Shown here: positions 1 to 11,527 of the stretch, in pieces
Numbering within the stretch: the stretch's first letter is position 1
How the letters are laid out: each line of letters starts with the position of its first letter
From: Cephalotrichum gorgonifer
Lineage: Eukaryota; Ascomycota; Sordariomycetes; Microascales; Microascaceae
DNA: 64,000 nucleotides
Direction: 5' to 3'
Assembly: GCA_900312665.1 (NCBI GenBank)
Contig: ONZQ02000001.1
Location: 3,616,875 to 3,680,874 of the forward strand
Notes under the pieces: generated by a model
What the model saw: the letters and a program-made list of their open reading frames with translations, nothing else
Databases searched by the model: none
Told to the model about the DNA's origin: nothing
Program-made: the position numbers and the translations under genes

Positions 1-1609
1 AAGAGCTAACAGAAACCTGGCCGCACCTCTACACTTGAACATGGCCCAGAGCTCTGACCAAGTCATTCTCTCCCACGTCATGTTCCATCGTCATTGTTGG
101 CTCATCAGCCCCGGTCCCTGCCTCGAGCCGACGCCCCGAGGCGACGCCATCCCTCAATTCCCCGATTCTTGCCGGAGTGTTGCCACTCCGGACATTTGCT
201 AGTGCCACGCTCGGCAGCCGTACGACTCAACCCGACCGTTGTGAAAGGGGCGCGTTTAGATTCGTAATCGTACTTGATGTACTTGTCTCTCTTCCGAAGA
301 TGGCACGCTTAGTCACGGCATATCTCCCAGCTCCCAGCCGTGGAAGCCGAGATAGTTTTCGTCGGTTTGACCAGGCGTGCCATTTTGTTGGCAGGAGCAT
401 CCTGTGACGCAGTGACGGCTGCGACTGTGGACCACCCCGTCCCAGTCGCGCCTACTCACATTAGTCCATGTCACGGAAGGCGGCCCATACACGTTCCTCC
501 TCGAATCACATGCACTCACTTTCTGTTCTCCTGGATGTGACAAGGATCAATTGACATGTGCATCCCCGACGGGATTCGATAAAAATGTATGGAAATCATA
601 TAGAGACTTCTTAAGTGTTAAGTGGGCCGCCCTTCACTAAGCCCAGAGGAACCCTCTCCCCTTTGCTTGAGCTCGACTGGACGTATTCGTAGCATGAGCC
701 TTCAGACGTGCGCATTTCATAACTACATACCCCTTCAACCTACAACCTCCGAGCCTATTCCTTCCTCAGATATCGAGCCCGATCATGCTCTTGTCCCGCT
801 ATTCTTCTGAGCTTGCCTAATCCTCTGTTACTCGCGAATGAATATCCAAGTCTAGAAACGGAAACAAGAGTAGGGAAAGGTTGGTAACACCTACCGCCTC
901 TTCCTTTGCGGCGTGCATCGACGACCTCGTATACCTGTGGTCCCGTGAGTCTAAGAGCACCACTGGGAGGACATTCTAGACGATCCTACGCGAACAGAAC
1001 CCATGCCATCGTGAAGGCCGCTAGCGGTGCCGCGACGGTCTGCAAGTGGGTGTTAATGAGGAAAATAGCGACCAGAGGTGGTGTGAGGCGAGCATACCTT
1101 TGGGTTCAGGTTTCCCTTTGGCAACATGGTGTATTATCGTGTGGATAGCGCAGCGGTCTGGGAGGGTTAGTCCCCTCTAGCCTGCTGAATGCTTGTCGAG
1201 TTATTTTTCTGGGAAAATATCAGATCGCATCGTAGTAGAGATGTGAGACGGCGTGGAGAAATAATAGCATGAAGCGACTATGGTCCGTGGTTCAACGTAT
1301 TCAATTGCAGATCCTGGTACCTGGTAAGCTTTTCTCCACTTCCCGGCACCCCCACCGAGGGACCCCAAAATCTGGTGGTGCGTTGTCGCTCACCACCCCG
1401 CTGACTTTGCATCCAAAGCTTCAACCAACATCCGCCGCTGCGAACAAACCCGCAGCCTCATTGTCACCACCCACCACCTACCACCCATCCGATCCGCCGC
1501 ACCCCTCGACGTCAAGGCCAGCCTCTACTACCGCGACGCAATTCCATACAGCCCGCTCAAACCCCCCCTTCCCACCGGCCTAAACCAATATCCTTCCCCA
1601 AAAATCAAG
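1..1609. other. intergenic, no gene supported
   Basis: No open frame here shows recognisable protein content; the frames are short and overlap on both strands. The last 250 bases become C-rich and pyrimidine-rich on the + strand, as expected for the promoter and 5' leader of the acetyltransferase gene that starts at 1610. I see no tRNA, no transposon end and no telomeric repeat. Confidence 0.6.
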
Positions 1610-2456
1610 ATGGATATCCGCATCCTCCGCCCCTCCGATCTCCCCCTAATCCAGCACGCCAACCTCGAGAACCTCCCCGAGAACTACTTCCTCAAGTACT
1701 ACCTCTACCACGCGCTCTCGTGGCCGCAGCTCTCGTACGTCGCTGTCGACGTCTCGAGACCCAAGAAGTCCGCCTACGATTACCCCAAGATCGTCGGCTA
1801 TGTGCTCGCCAAGATGGAGGAGGAGCCGACGGACGGCGTGCAGCACGGGCACATCACGAGCCTGAGTGTCATGAGGACGCACAGGAGGCTGGGGATTGCA
1901 GAGAAGCTGATGAGGCAGAGCCGTGAGTTTACCTCTAATCCCTATTCACCCCTCCCCCGCCCCCAAAACTCCCTTCTTCTCTTTTATCCCCTCCCCTTCC
2001 TACAACTGCCACTACGGCCACCTCGAGGGGTTAGCCAGATGCTAACAGAGGAGGGGGGAAACAGAGCTAGCAATGGTCGAGACCTTCGGCGCCCACTACG
2101 TCTCCCTCCACGTCCGCGTGTCCAACGAGGCCGCCATCCACCTCTACCGCGACACCCTCCAGTTCGCGACCGAGAAGACTGAGCCCAAGTACTACGCCGA
2201 CGGCGAGGACGCCTTCTGTATGAAGCTCGACCTCAGCTTCCTGCGCGACCAGATCCGCGACGAGGAAGGTGACGAGGAGGAGGAGGAGGCGGAGGCGGGG
2301 GGCGAGCAGGGACGATCCGTGGGCGTGGACGAGGGCGAGGCTGTAGGCAGCGCGGGTAAGGCCGAGTCGAAGGCGGAGACGAAGAGGAAGGTCAAGGTCG
2401 GTAGGGCGCTGGGGGTGGGTGAGCTGGTGGAGAGGAACGAGAGTAGTACGGCCTAG
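1610..2456 (+). CDS. ARD1: N-terminal acetyltransferase A catalytic subunit (NAA10/ARD1)
   Basis: Catalytic subunit of NatA, which acetylates the N-termini of nascent proteins at the ribosome together with NAA15. Exons 1610-1922 and 2065-2456 give 234 residues; the join restores a run reading MRQSQLAMVETF across the splice, which is conserved in the family. The protein opens with MDIRILRPSDL, keeps the ENLPENY substrate-loop segment near residue 20, and has a GNAT acetyl-CoA site RRLGIA near residue 90. After the GNAT fold (about residue 150) comes an acidic E/D-rich tail and a basic end, as in many fungal orthologues. The intron is 142 bp, starts GTGAGT and ends ACAG. The frame opening at 2073 is this gene's second exon, not a separate gene. 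Confidence 0.95.
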
Positions 2457-2809
2457 GGAGGGGCGGTAAGTTATTTTCACCCACTCGCCTCACTCTGAGG
2501 TAGTAGATGAAGAAATGGAAAACAAAAATTGGCCGAGGCCGTAGGCGACATCGAGGCTTTCGTAGACCATATCAATGGGAAATGCTTCTCGACGGGGGTG
2601 AGCGTCAAAACCAGGTCCCGACTCCGAGCGGCACGGTAGCGGGTTACGTGTACGTGGGTTACTATGACCAAAAGAAAGAATGGTATCTCATTATCATCTA
2701 GTATTACATTGCCTCATAAGCCTTGCACCGTGATCCGTACCAAGGCAAGGAAGGAGGCACGCCAAACGCCCCCATCGATCGCCATGAGAATCTACAAACG
2801 GCTACCTAC
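2457..2809. other. convergent 3' intergenic region
   Basis: Spacer between the 3' ends of the NAA10 gene (+) and the low-complexity protein gene (-). I see no gene in it. Confidence 0.5.
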
Positions 2810-4825
2810 CTAGCCCCTGGCGCCGTCCTCCTCCGCCGCAACCATCTTCGCATACTCCTCGTCAGCCCGCACCTGTAGCCCCTCCATCGAGTTCTGGAGC
2901 GCCTCAATCTCCTTCTCGAGGCCGTGCTTCCGCCCCTCCGCCCTCCTAGCGCTCCACCCCCCTCCGCCGGACGCGCGGCTGGCCATATCGTTCTCCAGCC
3001 GGCTGAGGGTCGCGGTCCTTTCGGATATCCTGTCCTCCAGCTTCTTGATGGCACTAGTGTAGCTCTCGTAGTGACTCCGGTGGTGGCTGTGTCCGGTTGG
3101 CCAGCCACCGGGGACCTCGGGACTGGGGAAGAAACCGAGCGGGCCCTGGTATGCCCCACGTCCCCGACCCCGACCCCGACCCCGCCCGCCGAACGGACCA
3201 TCGCGGTTTCCGCACCCCCCTCCCCAGGGGCTGAACATGCCGTGACCGGGATGACCGCCACGTCCCAGGGGGTTACACAGACCAGCGTGAGGCATCGGCG
3301 GCGCTGGCGGCTGGGGAGGCACTGGGGGCATTGAAGGCATCGAAGGCATCGGGGGCATCGAGGGCACCGGGGGGAAGCCCCCCCGGCGTCCCTGTTCCTT
3401 CCGCGCGCGACGCATCTCCCTGTTTTGCTGCTTCCTTTCCCTCTTCTCAGCACGCCTCCTCTGCTTCTCTTGTCGCTTCACCTGTTTCCTCTCTTGCTTC
3501 TGCTGCTTGACAAGGCCCTTCATCTCCTTAAGGAGCGACTTGAGTCCCGCCTTGTACTCCTTTCTCTCGGCTGACGAGAGAGCGTTGTTGTGGGAGCGAG
3601 CTGCCCTGACCTCGCGCTTGAGCTCGCGGACATCAGCCTTTGTGATGTGTTGCTGCGGACTGTTGAGCCACCTGTGCAGGGTTGCGGAACAGACGTCAAA
3701 TTGGGCGCCCGCGAGTTGATCGTGGCCGAAAAGTTCGTCGAAGTCGAGGAGATCACCAACTCCCTCACCATCAGAGCTATCCGAGTCGCTGGAGGAATCG
3801 GAGGAGGACGACTTGGATGAGGAGCGCTGGTGGTTCCCATCAGCTTCATGGGCATGTCTCCCCCTCGGAGCGGGTGGCGCTGGTTGCGGGGGCCACGCGG
3901 GGCCGTGGTGGCCTTCAAGGCCTCGGGCCATGGGGTTGTGCTGAGGGTTGGCGAAGAGGGTTCTGCCGCCATAGCTGATACCGGATTGATCAGCTGTGAA
4001 CTGGCCGAGACGGATCCCAAATCTATCTGCCGCCAATGCGTTCCCAAACGAGATCCCGTCCTGGGTAACCCTGATGCCGCCCATACCCCAGACGGTTTGT
4101 GCCTGGGGTCCACGCGCCGATGGGCCTGCATTACTGCTGGCGGGGTCTTCGTTGGCGTTACCCGCGTGGTTATCAAATGACTGGTCCCACGCACCCGGCA
4201 TCCGACGAGTTTCGGTGTCGGGGCTCAGCCGGATCTTGATCCCTCTCGGTGCAAAGAAGAACGTGTTCCACTCCTCCACGGTTCTCTCCATCTCTTCCCG
4301 CCTCGGCATCGGCTGCGGCTGGGCTCCATCGTCCGACCGGAGAGAGCCTAGCTGAGCCTCGGCATCTCCTCCGGTGCTCCCCGCGCTAGACTCAGCCCTG
4401 AGCTTCCTGTCCGCTACCGCGTGGTTGCTCCGCGCGACATGGTCCGGTAGGAGGAAATTTATGAAAGTCTTCCAGTCCTGCTCTGTCACATCCCGGGCAG
4501 CGAAACCCGGCTGCGAGGCTAAATCCTGGGGACGGACCTCTTCCGAGATAACTATTGTGTGCTCGAGCCGCTCCGGAGGGGTTGCCGTGGTGGCAGGGCG
4601 GGAGTCAAAGAAGGCGGCGGCAGCAGGCGCCGGTTCCCAGGTCACTCCGGGGGCGGTAGTCGGCGTCAGTGGTGGGGTGTAAATGATATTCTCGGTGGAA
4701 GAGGAAACATTGTCATCGCCGCGCCGGGCATTGGACGAGGCTACGGACGGAGCATTGTTGCCGGGTTGCGAGTATATGTCAGTCTCGCTATATGGGGGAG
4801 GTGGGGCGTCGTGTACTGGATCCAT
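2810..4825 (-). CDS. large low-complexity fungal protein, function unknown
   Basis: One uninterrupted frame of 671 residues beginning MDPVHDAPPPPYSETD. I do not recognise a named domain. In order: a disordered P/S/T-rich start with a PPPPYSE motif that could bind WW domains; two more conserved-looking blocks around residues 90-140 (VTEQDWKTFINFLLPDH) and 175-215 (EEWNTFFFAPRGIKIRL); a G-rich block with a repeated GI(R/S) pattern; a serine/aspartate run near 340; a long highly charged K/R/E/Q helix around 400-470, probably coiled coil; a P/M repeat (SMPPMPSMP); an RGG-like (GR)n stretch; and a C-terminal coiled coil from about residue 590. The charged helix and GR repeats suggest RNA or protein scaffolding, which is inference. 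The length and lack of stops make it a real gene. Confidence 0.8.
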   Translation of the reverse strand: MDPVHDAPPPPYSETDIYSQPGNNAPSVASSNARRGDDNVSSSTENIIYTPPLTPTTAPGVTWEPAPAAAAFFDSRPATTATPPERLEHTIVISEEVRPQDLASQPGFAARDVTEQDWKTFINFLLPDHVARSNHAVADRKLRAESSAGSTGGDAEAQLGSLRSDDGAQPQPMPRREEMERTVEEWNTFFFAPRGIKIRLSPDTETRRMPGAWDQSFDNHAGNANEDPASSNAGPSARGPQAQTVWGMGGIRVTQDGISFGNALAADRFGIRLGQFTADQSGISYGGRTLFANPQHNPMARGLEGHHGPAWPPQPAPPAPRGRHAHEADGNHQRSSSKSSSSDSSSDSDSSDGEGVGDLLDFDELFGHDQLAGAQFDVCSATLHRWLNSPQQHITKADVRELKREVRAARSHNNALSSAERKEYKAGLKSLLKEMKGLVKQQKQERKQVKRQEKQRRRAEKRERKQQNREMRRARKEQGRRGGFPPVPSMPPMPSMPSMPPVPPQPPAPPMPHAGLCNPLGRGGHPGHGMFSPWGGGCGNRDGPFGGRGRGRGRGRGAYQGPLGFFPSPEVPGGWPTGHSHHRSHYESYTSAIKKLEDRISERTATLSRLENDMASRASGGGGWSARRAEGRKHGLEKEIEALQNSMEGLQVRADEEYAKMVAAEEDGARG

Positions 4826-6810
4826 GGCGGAGTTTGACCCAGCTCAGGGTTCCGGACGACGGTAGGTAATATGAGATCGATTTGGAAAGCCGATTAACGA
4901 GTGAGGCGAGGCGAGGTGATTAATATACACGAGCTTCTTCAGATAGATTTATATGGTGTTGCTCCGCATGCAAGACAAGAAGCTGGTTGGCTTGATGGCG
5001 GCGGTCCAACTGTTGTTTTATCGACCAAGACGGGATGGTATGTATTTATGGTCGAGTTGACTGGGTAGGATGAATATATTCCCGACCTTGAGGAGCAGTG
5101 GGCGTTTGCTCGTACGAGTGGATTCTTTACGTGTAGGCAAGGGAAAGGGAGAGGGAAGAGGAAGGAGGAAGGAGGGACGGAACAAAGCGTGGGCTAGGCA
5201 ACATTCATATATGCATGAGAAGTGTAGATGCTTGAACTCGTACAAGTATCACACCCCTCCTCCGTACAAGGACAAGTAAGAATTAAGGATTAGTACACGT
5301 CTGGGTACTTGGAGGGCGGGGTCAGCGTTGTCGTCGTACTCGTATTTCGTACCTTGATCCCAAACTAGAATTGGCGTGTCGCTGCCGCTATTAAGCAATA
5401 TTCCATTTCGCATCCAAAAACAGGGCCCATTAACGGAGCTATTTGAGCAAAAGGAAACATCCCAGCGCTTCTTACCCCAGAGATAGAGACCAAGTTCCCT
5501 GCACCCTCTCTCTACTCTCTCGCCACCTGTCATAGTTTGTCCCTTATCTTAATGATTGCATGATGCTATGGGCAGGAAGCTTCCTGTCTGGTTGACTGCC
5601 GACTGAAGCTTCAGTGATTTACTAGATTCCATCCCTCATGTGACTCTTTGGATGTCTTATATATTAAAGCCCAACCCCTCCGCCTGAGGATGGAATACGG
5701 CTGTGATTCTCCTCACGCCCCAAGAGCTGAGTGTAGTATGGCAACTGTTCTTTAAAACCACGACCTATGATGATAACAAGGGGAAGGGGGGAGTCCTCTC
5801 GGACTCTGCCTTTCAACCCTAACCTAAAAATCATTGCATCAAGCCAAGTCTGAGGTCCTTATTCCAAGTCATTCCCTGCCTTACTCGTCACACCGATCAG
5901 GCGACGGCTTACGCAACAAGTAGTGTCCTTGACCAGGCAGGAGCTCACCTCACAATGCGATGGTTGTTCTTTCGAGGAAATCCATCGTTGATTGATTAAT
6001 GATCGGCTTGCGCGTCTCACCCTGGGTGGCTGCCTTGCCCTCCCATCGGCGATTAGTGAAGCTACAGCAATTAAATTATCCTAGTCAGCATACGCAATCC
6101 ATCTTCGACTTCTGACGGAACGGATATAGCGGCAACGATGCAGGGTGCTTCCTATATTAGTTTCTCGTCCTAATACGTACAGGGCTGAGACCAAGCCTCT
6201 ATCAATTGCCCCAGAGTGAGCGTCACCCGAGCGCCCCCCGTCCCCAAGTCCGAGGCACCAAGCCCAAACAGATCCCTGTTCAGACCCTGAGCGCTTCCAT
6301 GTGGGTGGGGTGGGGCAGTTTCTTACTGGCCCAGCACGCCCCAGCAAAGGGAATGGAGGCATACATGGCACCACTGGACTTCGTACAAGTACTCGTAGAT
6401 GCTGACGCGGCCCGATTCAGCGGCCACCCCCGCGACTCCATGCGAATGCGAAGACGAAACACATCATCAACGCGAATCGGCGGCATCATTTCCTCGACTT
6501 GCTCTTAAGCTTGCAAGGCCTCCAATCAACGTTACTGGCGAGTATTGACGCTCCTCATTTTTTTCTCCTTCCCATACCCCATGCCATGCCTGTATATTTT
6601 TTCCCCACTGCATTAGATGCCTCTCTCAGTACGTATCTCCCGCAGTATAGAACTCGAGGTCCTCCTGCTTATAGTGCTCGTCGATGATGTTTGAGAGATG
6701 GTCCCTCGAGTGTACACCCCTACGGAAACCGGGGTTAGCAACAACGGACTAAGGGATTATTTTTGCGCGGGTCGAGGCGCGGATCCACGGGAGCTGTCGT
6801 GGTCTGGCAC
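4826..6810. other. intergenic, about 2 kb without a supported gene
   Basis: This holds the promoter of the low-complexity protein gene (reading left) and the 3' flank of the eIF2B beta gene. Composition drops in GC compared with the genes. Two copies of the GTAC/TACGAG-type motif occur around 5227-5340 and a longer one (TCGTACAAGTACTCGTAG) at 6381-6398. No frame has protein-like composition or splice partners that I can defend. Confidence 0.55.
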
Positions 6811-8108
6811 TTACAGGTTGGAGACATAGATGTCTACCAAGTCTTCCGTTATCAGCTCAGTGACCGGGTTTTCCACCGTTACGTGATTCACTATGTCGCC
6901 GTCCGAGTAGTCCACGGCCAGCGACGGGTTCCCCCAGTCCACCAGCGCCGCCTCGTCGAAGGGTATCTCGGGGCTGAACTTGTAGACGCCGCTGAGGATG
7001 ACGACCGCGCTGCCCTGCTTCTTCGCCGCCCTGGCGATAACCGCCGTGCCCGCATCCATCAGGACGCTGCCGTCCGCAAACACCGCCCGCGAGCCCAGGA
7101 CCACCTTGTTGACGCGGGGCATGTAGGCCGTCACCCCGCTGCTGACGACGTTGATCGTGGAGACGCCGTACTTGGCTAGGCTCTTGCCTAGGTCCGCGTA
7201 CACAGTCCCCGCCGTCCTCTGCCGCGACGGGTGGACGACGACGATGAGGGTGAATCTCCTCTTCGACGCCGCCTTCAGGAGGAACCGCCGCACCGTCGCC
7301 GACGGCTCGTGCACCATGACGTACTCGCCCGGCCGGATCTGCGCCTCGGCGTTGGCCGAGATCTGGTCATCGACCTGGTCGATCTCGTCTTTTATCTCCT
7401 CAATGCCGTCGATCACCTCCGACCTCACGGTCTGGATCTTAGCCCGGCCGTGGCTTGTGGGAGTCGACGAGCCGGAGAGGTTCAGCCCGAAAACGCTGCC
7501 GTCCGTGGGCCCCGCGGCCGAGAGGAGGTGCAGCAGCGACTTCGTCTTCGGCACGGAGTAGGGCCCGGGTGGGGTCTGGGTGGAGGCCCGCGTAAGGGCC
7601 TGCCTCAGCGTCGAGAATGAATCCCCCGCAACCGTCGACGCTCCGGTGGTCAATGGTTCGGTGCCCGTGGGCGTGGCCTGCCCCGATGACTGGCTCATGT
7701 TACCATTCCTGTCCTCCTCCGCCTCGTCGCGTATCAGGCCCAGCACACGCCGGACGATGTTGGCGACGACCGGCTCCTTGGGCTGCGCGGCGACGAGCCT
7801 GCTCCCCACCGTCGATATCTGGGATAGGAGCTGGTCGACATCGGTGGCCTTGGACTTGGCGACGACTTGTAGGAGGAGGTTCGCCGTTGCGACGGCGCAG
7901 GGTTCGGAGTCGTAGATCTGTCTTCGCTTGAGGAGCCTGCAGCGAATTGCGTTAGTGGGGCGACGGTCGGCTACGGGAGCCCGCGGCGGGGGAGCACTGA
8001 CGAGGTGAGGCTGTAGATTGACGCTTCTAGTGCTTGGCCCTTGAGCGACTTATTGAACCTTTCGAGGGCGACCGTGGGCGACTCGCCCCTCGCGCTTATG
8101 GACGTCAT
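6811..8108 (-). CDS. GCD7: translation initiation factor eIF2B subunit beta
   Basis: Regulatory subunit of the eIF2B guanine-nucleotide exchange factor, which recharges eIF2 with GTP and senses eIF2-alpha phosphorylation. Read on the minus strand, exon 1 is 8108-8002 and exon 2 is 7936-6811, giving 410 residues (yeast Gcd7 is about 380). The intron, 7937-8001, starts GTCAGT and ends CTGCAG; splicing restores SLTSLLKRRQIYDSEPCAVA. Family signatures are QPKEPVVANIVRRVLGLIRDE near 95-115, the IDEIDQVDDQI linker class, and the C-terminal Rossmann-like core ending in ITEDLVDIYVSNL. An insertion rich in S/T/P/G follows the RVLGLIRDE block and is common in fungi. The start at 8108 is the first ATG in frame and gives a family-like N-terminus. 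The 65-bp intron uses a less common GTCAGT donor. Confidence 0.93.
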
Positions 8109-9801
8109 CCGCCGCGGGGTGAAATTTCGTCCAGGGAAAGGTAGAGTGGGGGGTCAGATGCGGGGGAACAAGGAATTGAGTAATCACGACCACTACGAGT
8201 AGACCGGGCGGATGTCGAGCAGTGTGTACTTGGGGATAGGTACGAGATAACGGGGAAGGGGGGCGGCGGCGGGGGGGCGGAGTGCTTCGTGGGAGCTTTG
8301 CTTAACCTCGATATGGGTGGACGACGGCACGGATGAGGTGCTATATGGGATGAGTCAACCAAAATTGTGAGTGGTGGTCCAATTTTCTGCAGGCCTGCTA
8401 TCCGACTAGCCTCGATGTTTAAGCTGTTGCTTTTGGAGGATGAGTAATACGCGCATTACTTGTTTTACAGGGCACTCACAGTTACTCCCAAGAAGAACAG
8501 GCAAAAGGGAATGAATGACGAGCCGACGGCATTCAAGTGGCTGTTTCTACTCTACTGGCGCACTTCCACGTACAACATCCGGAGTGCGAAGTCCGTATTT
8601 TAATAGGCCGAAGGACTATATTGCAGACATGTCTTATTTTAAATAAGGGCTCTGAGCTCGTTCAGGTATTATAGGTAATAGAAAACTGGGCTCAACAATT
8701 TGAGACAGGTAGGTAATTAGATACCTGCACGTACAGTAATACTCTATTATATCGTACCGGGGTACGCCATGGGTACCCTGGGAAACTCTATCAACCCTCC
8801 AAGACGGATTATAGTTGATATAAATCCTTACGATCCCCAATACGAGGCTCAAACTTCAACCCCCAACCCTCATACGGCTCCCCACCGTGGAAGCCCCAAG
8901 TTTCAACCCAGGCCGGATATCTCGCGTCTGTCCTCGGTATTAACTATCCTGGCTCCGCTCACCACAAGCAAGCCTTTAGCCGCGTGCATTTTCTACTGGT
9001 CGTAATGTTGCATGCCGACGAAGGAAGCTAGTTGACCCCACATGCATGTGCACGTGAACGGCGACAGTTGCCCAAAACGCTAGTCGATCGTCCCAACGGC
9101 GTCGGCAACCGCCAGGTCCGGGCCCAAGCCAGCAGCACCCACCACAACCACAGCGCCCAGACAACTTGCGAGGGAACTCCGAGATCCCTCAACACCCACA
9201 TCCTACCTCCTACCTCGGATCGACCGCCCAATCCCATCCTGCGTCGTTAATGACATCCGGCCTTGCAGCCGATAAACTCCCCTCTCACTCTCCCTTTCCC
9301 ACGCTTCAGCTCCAGAGTCAAGGCAAGGTGGTCGGCCCTCTACCATCGTGCCCCTCTGTCAGCGATTCCTGCGACAACGGCTGCTGCCCTCTCCTCTGCG
9401 CGCGGAACGAAACGGCGACCCTCCCTATCCAACGGCATAGTACCTCACCTCTTGTATCGTAGACGACATTAGATATCTTCGCTTCTGCCTCGTTGTGTTT
9501 CCCCCCTCGTTCCCCATGACTTGAAAACCCTGAAACAAACGGCCCATTCTTTCTTTTATTTAAATCCAGCGCGCTCGATCGACGTCTGCCCGACCTACCA
9601 CGACGAATTCCCCTCGTCCCACGCTCGTTTTCCCCTCCAGGACCCTCAGCGACGGCCATAACTCGATCGCGAAAGGGCTCCGGCACGCACGGCTAGGCCC
9701 CTTGAATATCCTCTCCGAACCTCTCCCCAACAAAACGAGCCTGCTGATCTCATCACTCGCGGTCGCCACCAACGCCTCATGGCTGGTCTGACGGCTTGAA
9801 G
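8109..9801. other. divergent intergenic region between eIF2B beta and NEM1
   Basis: About 1.7 kb separating two genes read outward, so it should contain both promoters. The middle (8600-8760) is AT-rich; the last 500 bases are pyrimidine-rich on the + strand, consistent with a long 5' leader of the Nem1 gene. Around 8754-8780 there are closely spaced GGTACC/GTACC elements. No coding region is supported. Confidence 0.55.
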
Positions 9802-11527
9802 ATGAACTCCCTCAACATCCTTTCGTCGCGAGTATCTCCGCCACCTAGTACAGCCCCCTCACGCTCCAACTCGATAACGTCCCTGGGCCTCGCCGTCCAG
9901 CCCAACTCCAACCACAGTCACGGAGGACATGAGGACAACAAGCCTTCGAACGAGACCGAGCACGGCAGCACCTACGCCGAAGACAAGCAAGAGTACGACA
10001 CAGGGAGCCTTGCCGAAGACAAGGAGCAGCACATGGTGAGCGAGTACTCCCCGCTCCTAGGCGGGCCGAAGGACCTTGGCCCACGGTCGGCGTCGTGGCA
10101 TGTGATCCCTCGTCGCATCGCCGTGTCGTTCATCAACTCCTTCCGGTGGCTGCTGTCCACCCTTGCCGCGCCCGGCGTCTACCTCTTTGCCTGCTTCTGC
10201 AACGAGCAAGGCAAATTCTCTCCCTTCCACCCCATACGAAGGCTCTATGGCTGGTGCACGGCGGACTCGTCTAACCCCAGCTCCTCCCAACACTCCGAAT
10301 CAGCAATCGACGACCACGACGGGCCCCCGCTCGGTCGTGGAGGCCGCCCTCGCTCAGGAACACTCCAGCGCCTTTCTATGTCCTCCGGGACCTCGGAGTC
10401 CGCCGCGTCGGAGTCGGAGCGCGATTCAGGTAATGCGGGGGCTCGACGCCGAAGTAGAGCGGGCTCCACCGGGCACTCGAGGTCTCGATCCATGATCGAG
10501 CCGGACGACCTCCCGGGAGGGGAAAAGCGATCGATACGTATCAGGCTGAGTAGCGACGAGGCGCTGCGGCAAAGACGACACCGAAAGACACAATCTACGG
10601 CTTCGAGGACCAGTAAATCCGGACATCTTGCACCCCCCGACATCTCGGCGCAGCTCAAGTCGCCGACGTCTCCCGTCACCACCCTCACCAAGTACCCCAA
10701 GACCCCCGCGCCCCCGCGCCCGCTGATACCACGACGGCAGCCGTCATACCTTAACCTGGAGCCCACGCCGTTCAAGCACCAAAAGACACTCATAATCGAC
10801 CTCGACGAGACTCTCATCCACAGCATGTCGAAGGGCGGCCGCATGAGTACTGGCCATATGGTAGAAGTACGGCTTAACACGACGCTGGTTGGAGCCGGTG
10901 GGGAGACCAGCATTGGGCCGCTGCATCCCATCCTATACTACGTGCACAAGCGTCCGTTCTGCGACGACTTCCTGCGAAGGGTAAGACAAGTGATGCTCGG
11001 ATAGCGCTCTCTGAAACCCAGGCGGATATTTTTTTTACTAACCTCACTCAAGGTGTGTAAATGGTTCAATCTTGTCATTTTCACGGCTTCAGTCCAAGAG
11101 TACGCGGACCCGGTCATCGACTTCCTTGAGCAGGAAAGGAAGTTCTTCTCGGCGAGGTATTACCGGCAGCACTGCACGTACCGGCAAGGCGCGTTCATCA
11201 AGGATCTCAGCTCGGTGGAGCCTGACCTGAGCAAGGTTATGATACTTGACAATAGCCCGCTGAGCTACATGTTCCACCAAGGTATGGAGCCCCATCCCCC
11301 CGCGGGCGTTTAGTATTCTGCCCCGCGGCCTTGGTAGACTGGGAGTAAAAGACCGCTTACTGATGGCCCGTCTAGATAACGCCATCCCTATACAAGGGTG
11401 GATCAACGACCCGACGGATAGCGACCTCCTCCACCTTGTTCCGTTCTTGGAAGGCCTCCAGTACGTATCCGACGTCCGGGCATTATTGGCATTGCGGGGC
11501 GGCGAGGACGGACAGCATATGGCATAA
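9802..11527 (+). CDS. NEM1: Nem1-type nuclear envelope phosphatase catalytic subunit
   Basis: Catalytic half of the Nem1-Spo7 phosphatase, which dephosphorylates the lipin Pah1 at the ER/nuclear membrane and so controls the balance of membrane lipid and triacylglycerol synthesis. Exons 9802-10980, 11053-11281 and 11376-11527 encode 519 residues. A hydrophobic segment around 110-135 (SFRWLLSTLAAPGVYLFACF) would anchor it. A long basic/serine-rich disordered region follows. The FCP1/HAD domain begins with KTLIIDLDETLIHS near residue 330, carrying the DxDxT-type nucleophile, then YYVHKRPFCDDFLRRV and NLVIFTAS, DNSPLSY, and ends QYVSDVRALLALRGGEDGQ, typical of Nem1. Introns of 72 and 94 bp both begin GTA and end AG; the first has TACTAAC just before the acceptor. 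The start ATG at 9802 is the first in frame. Confidence 0.93.
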
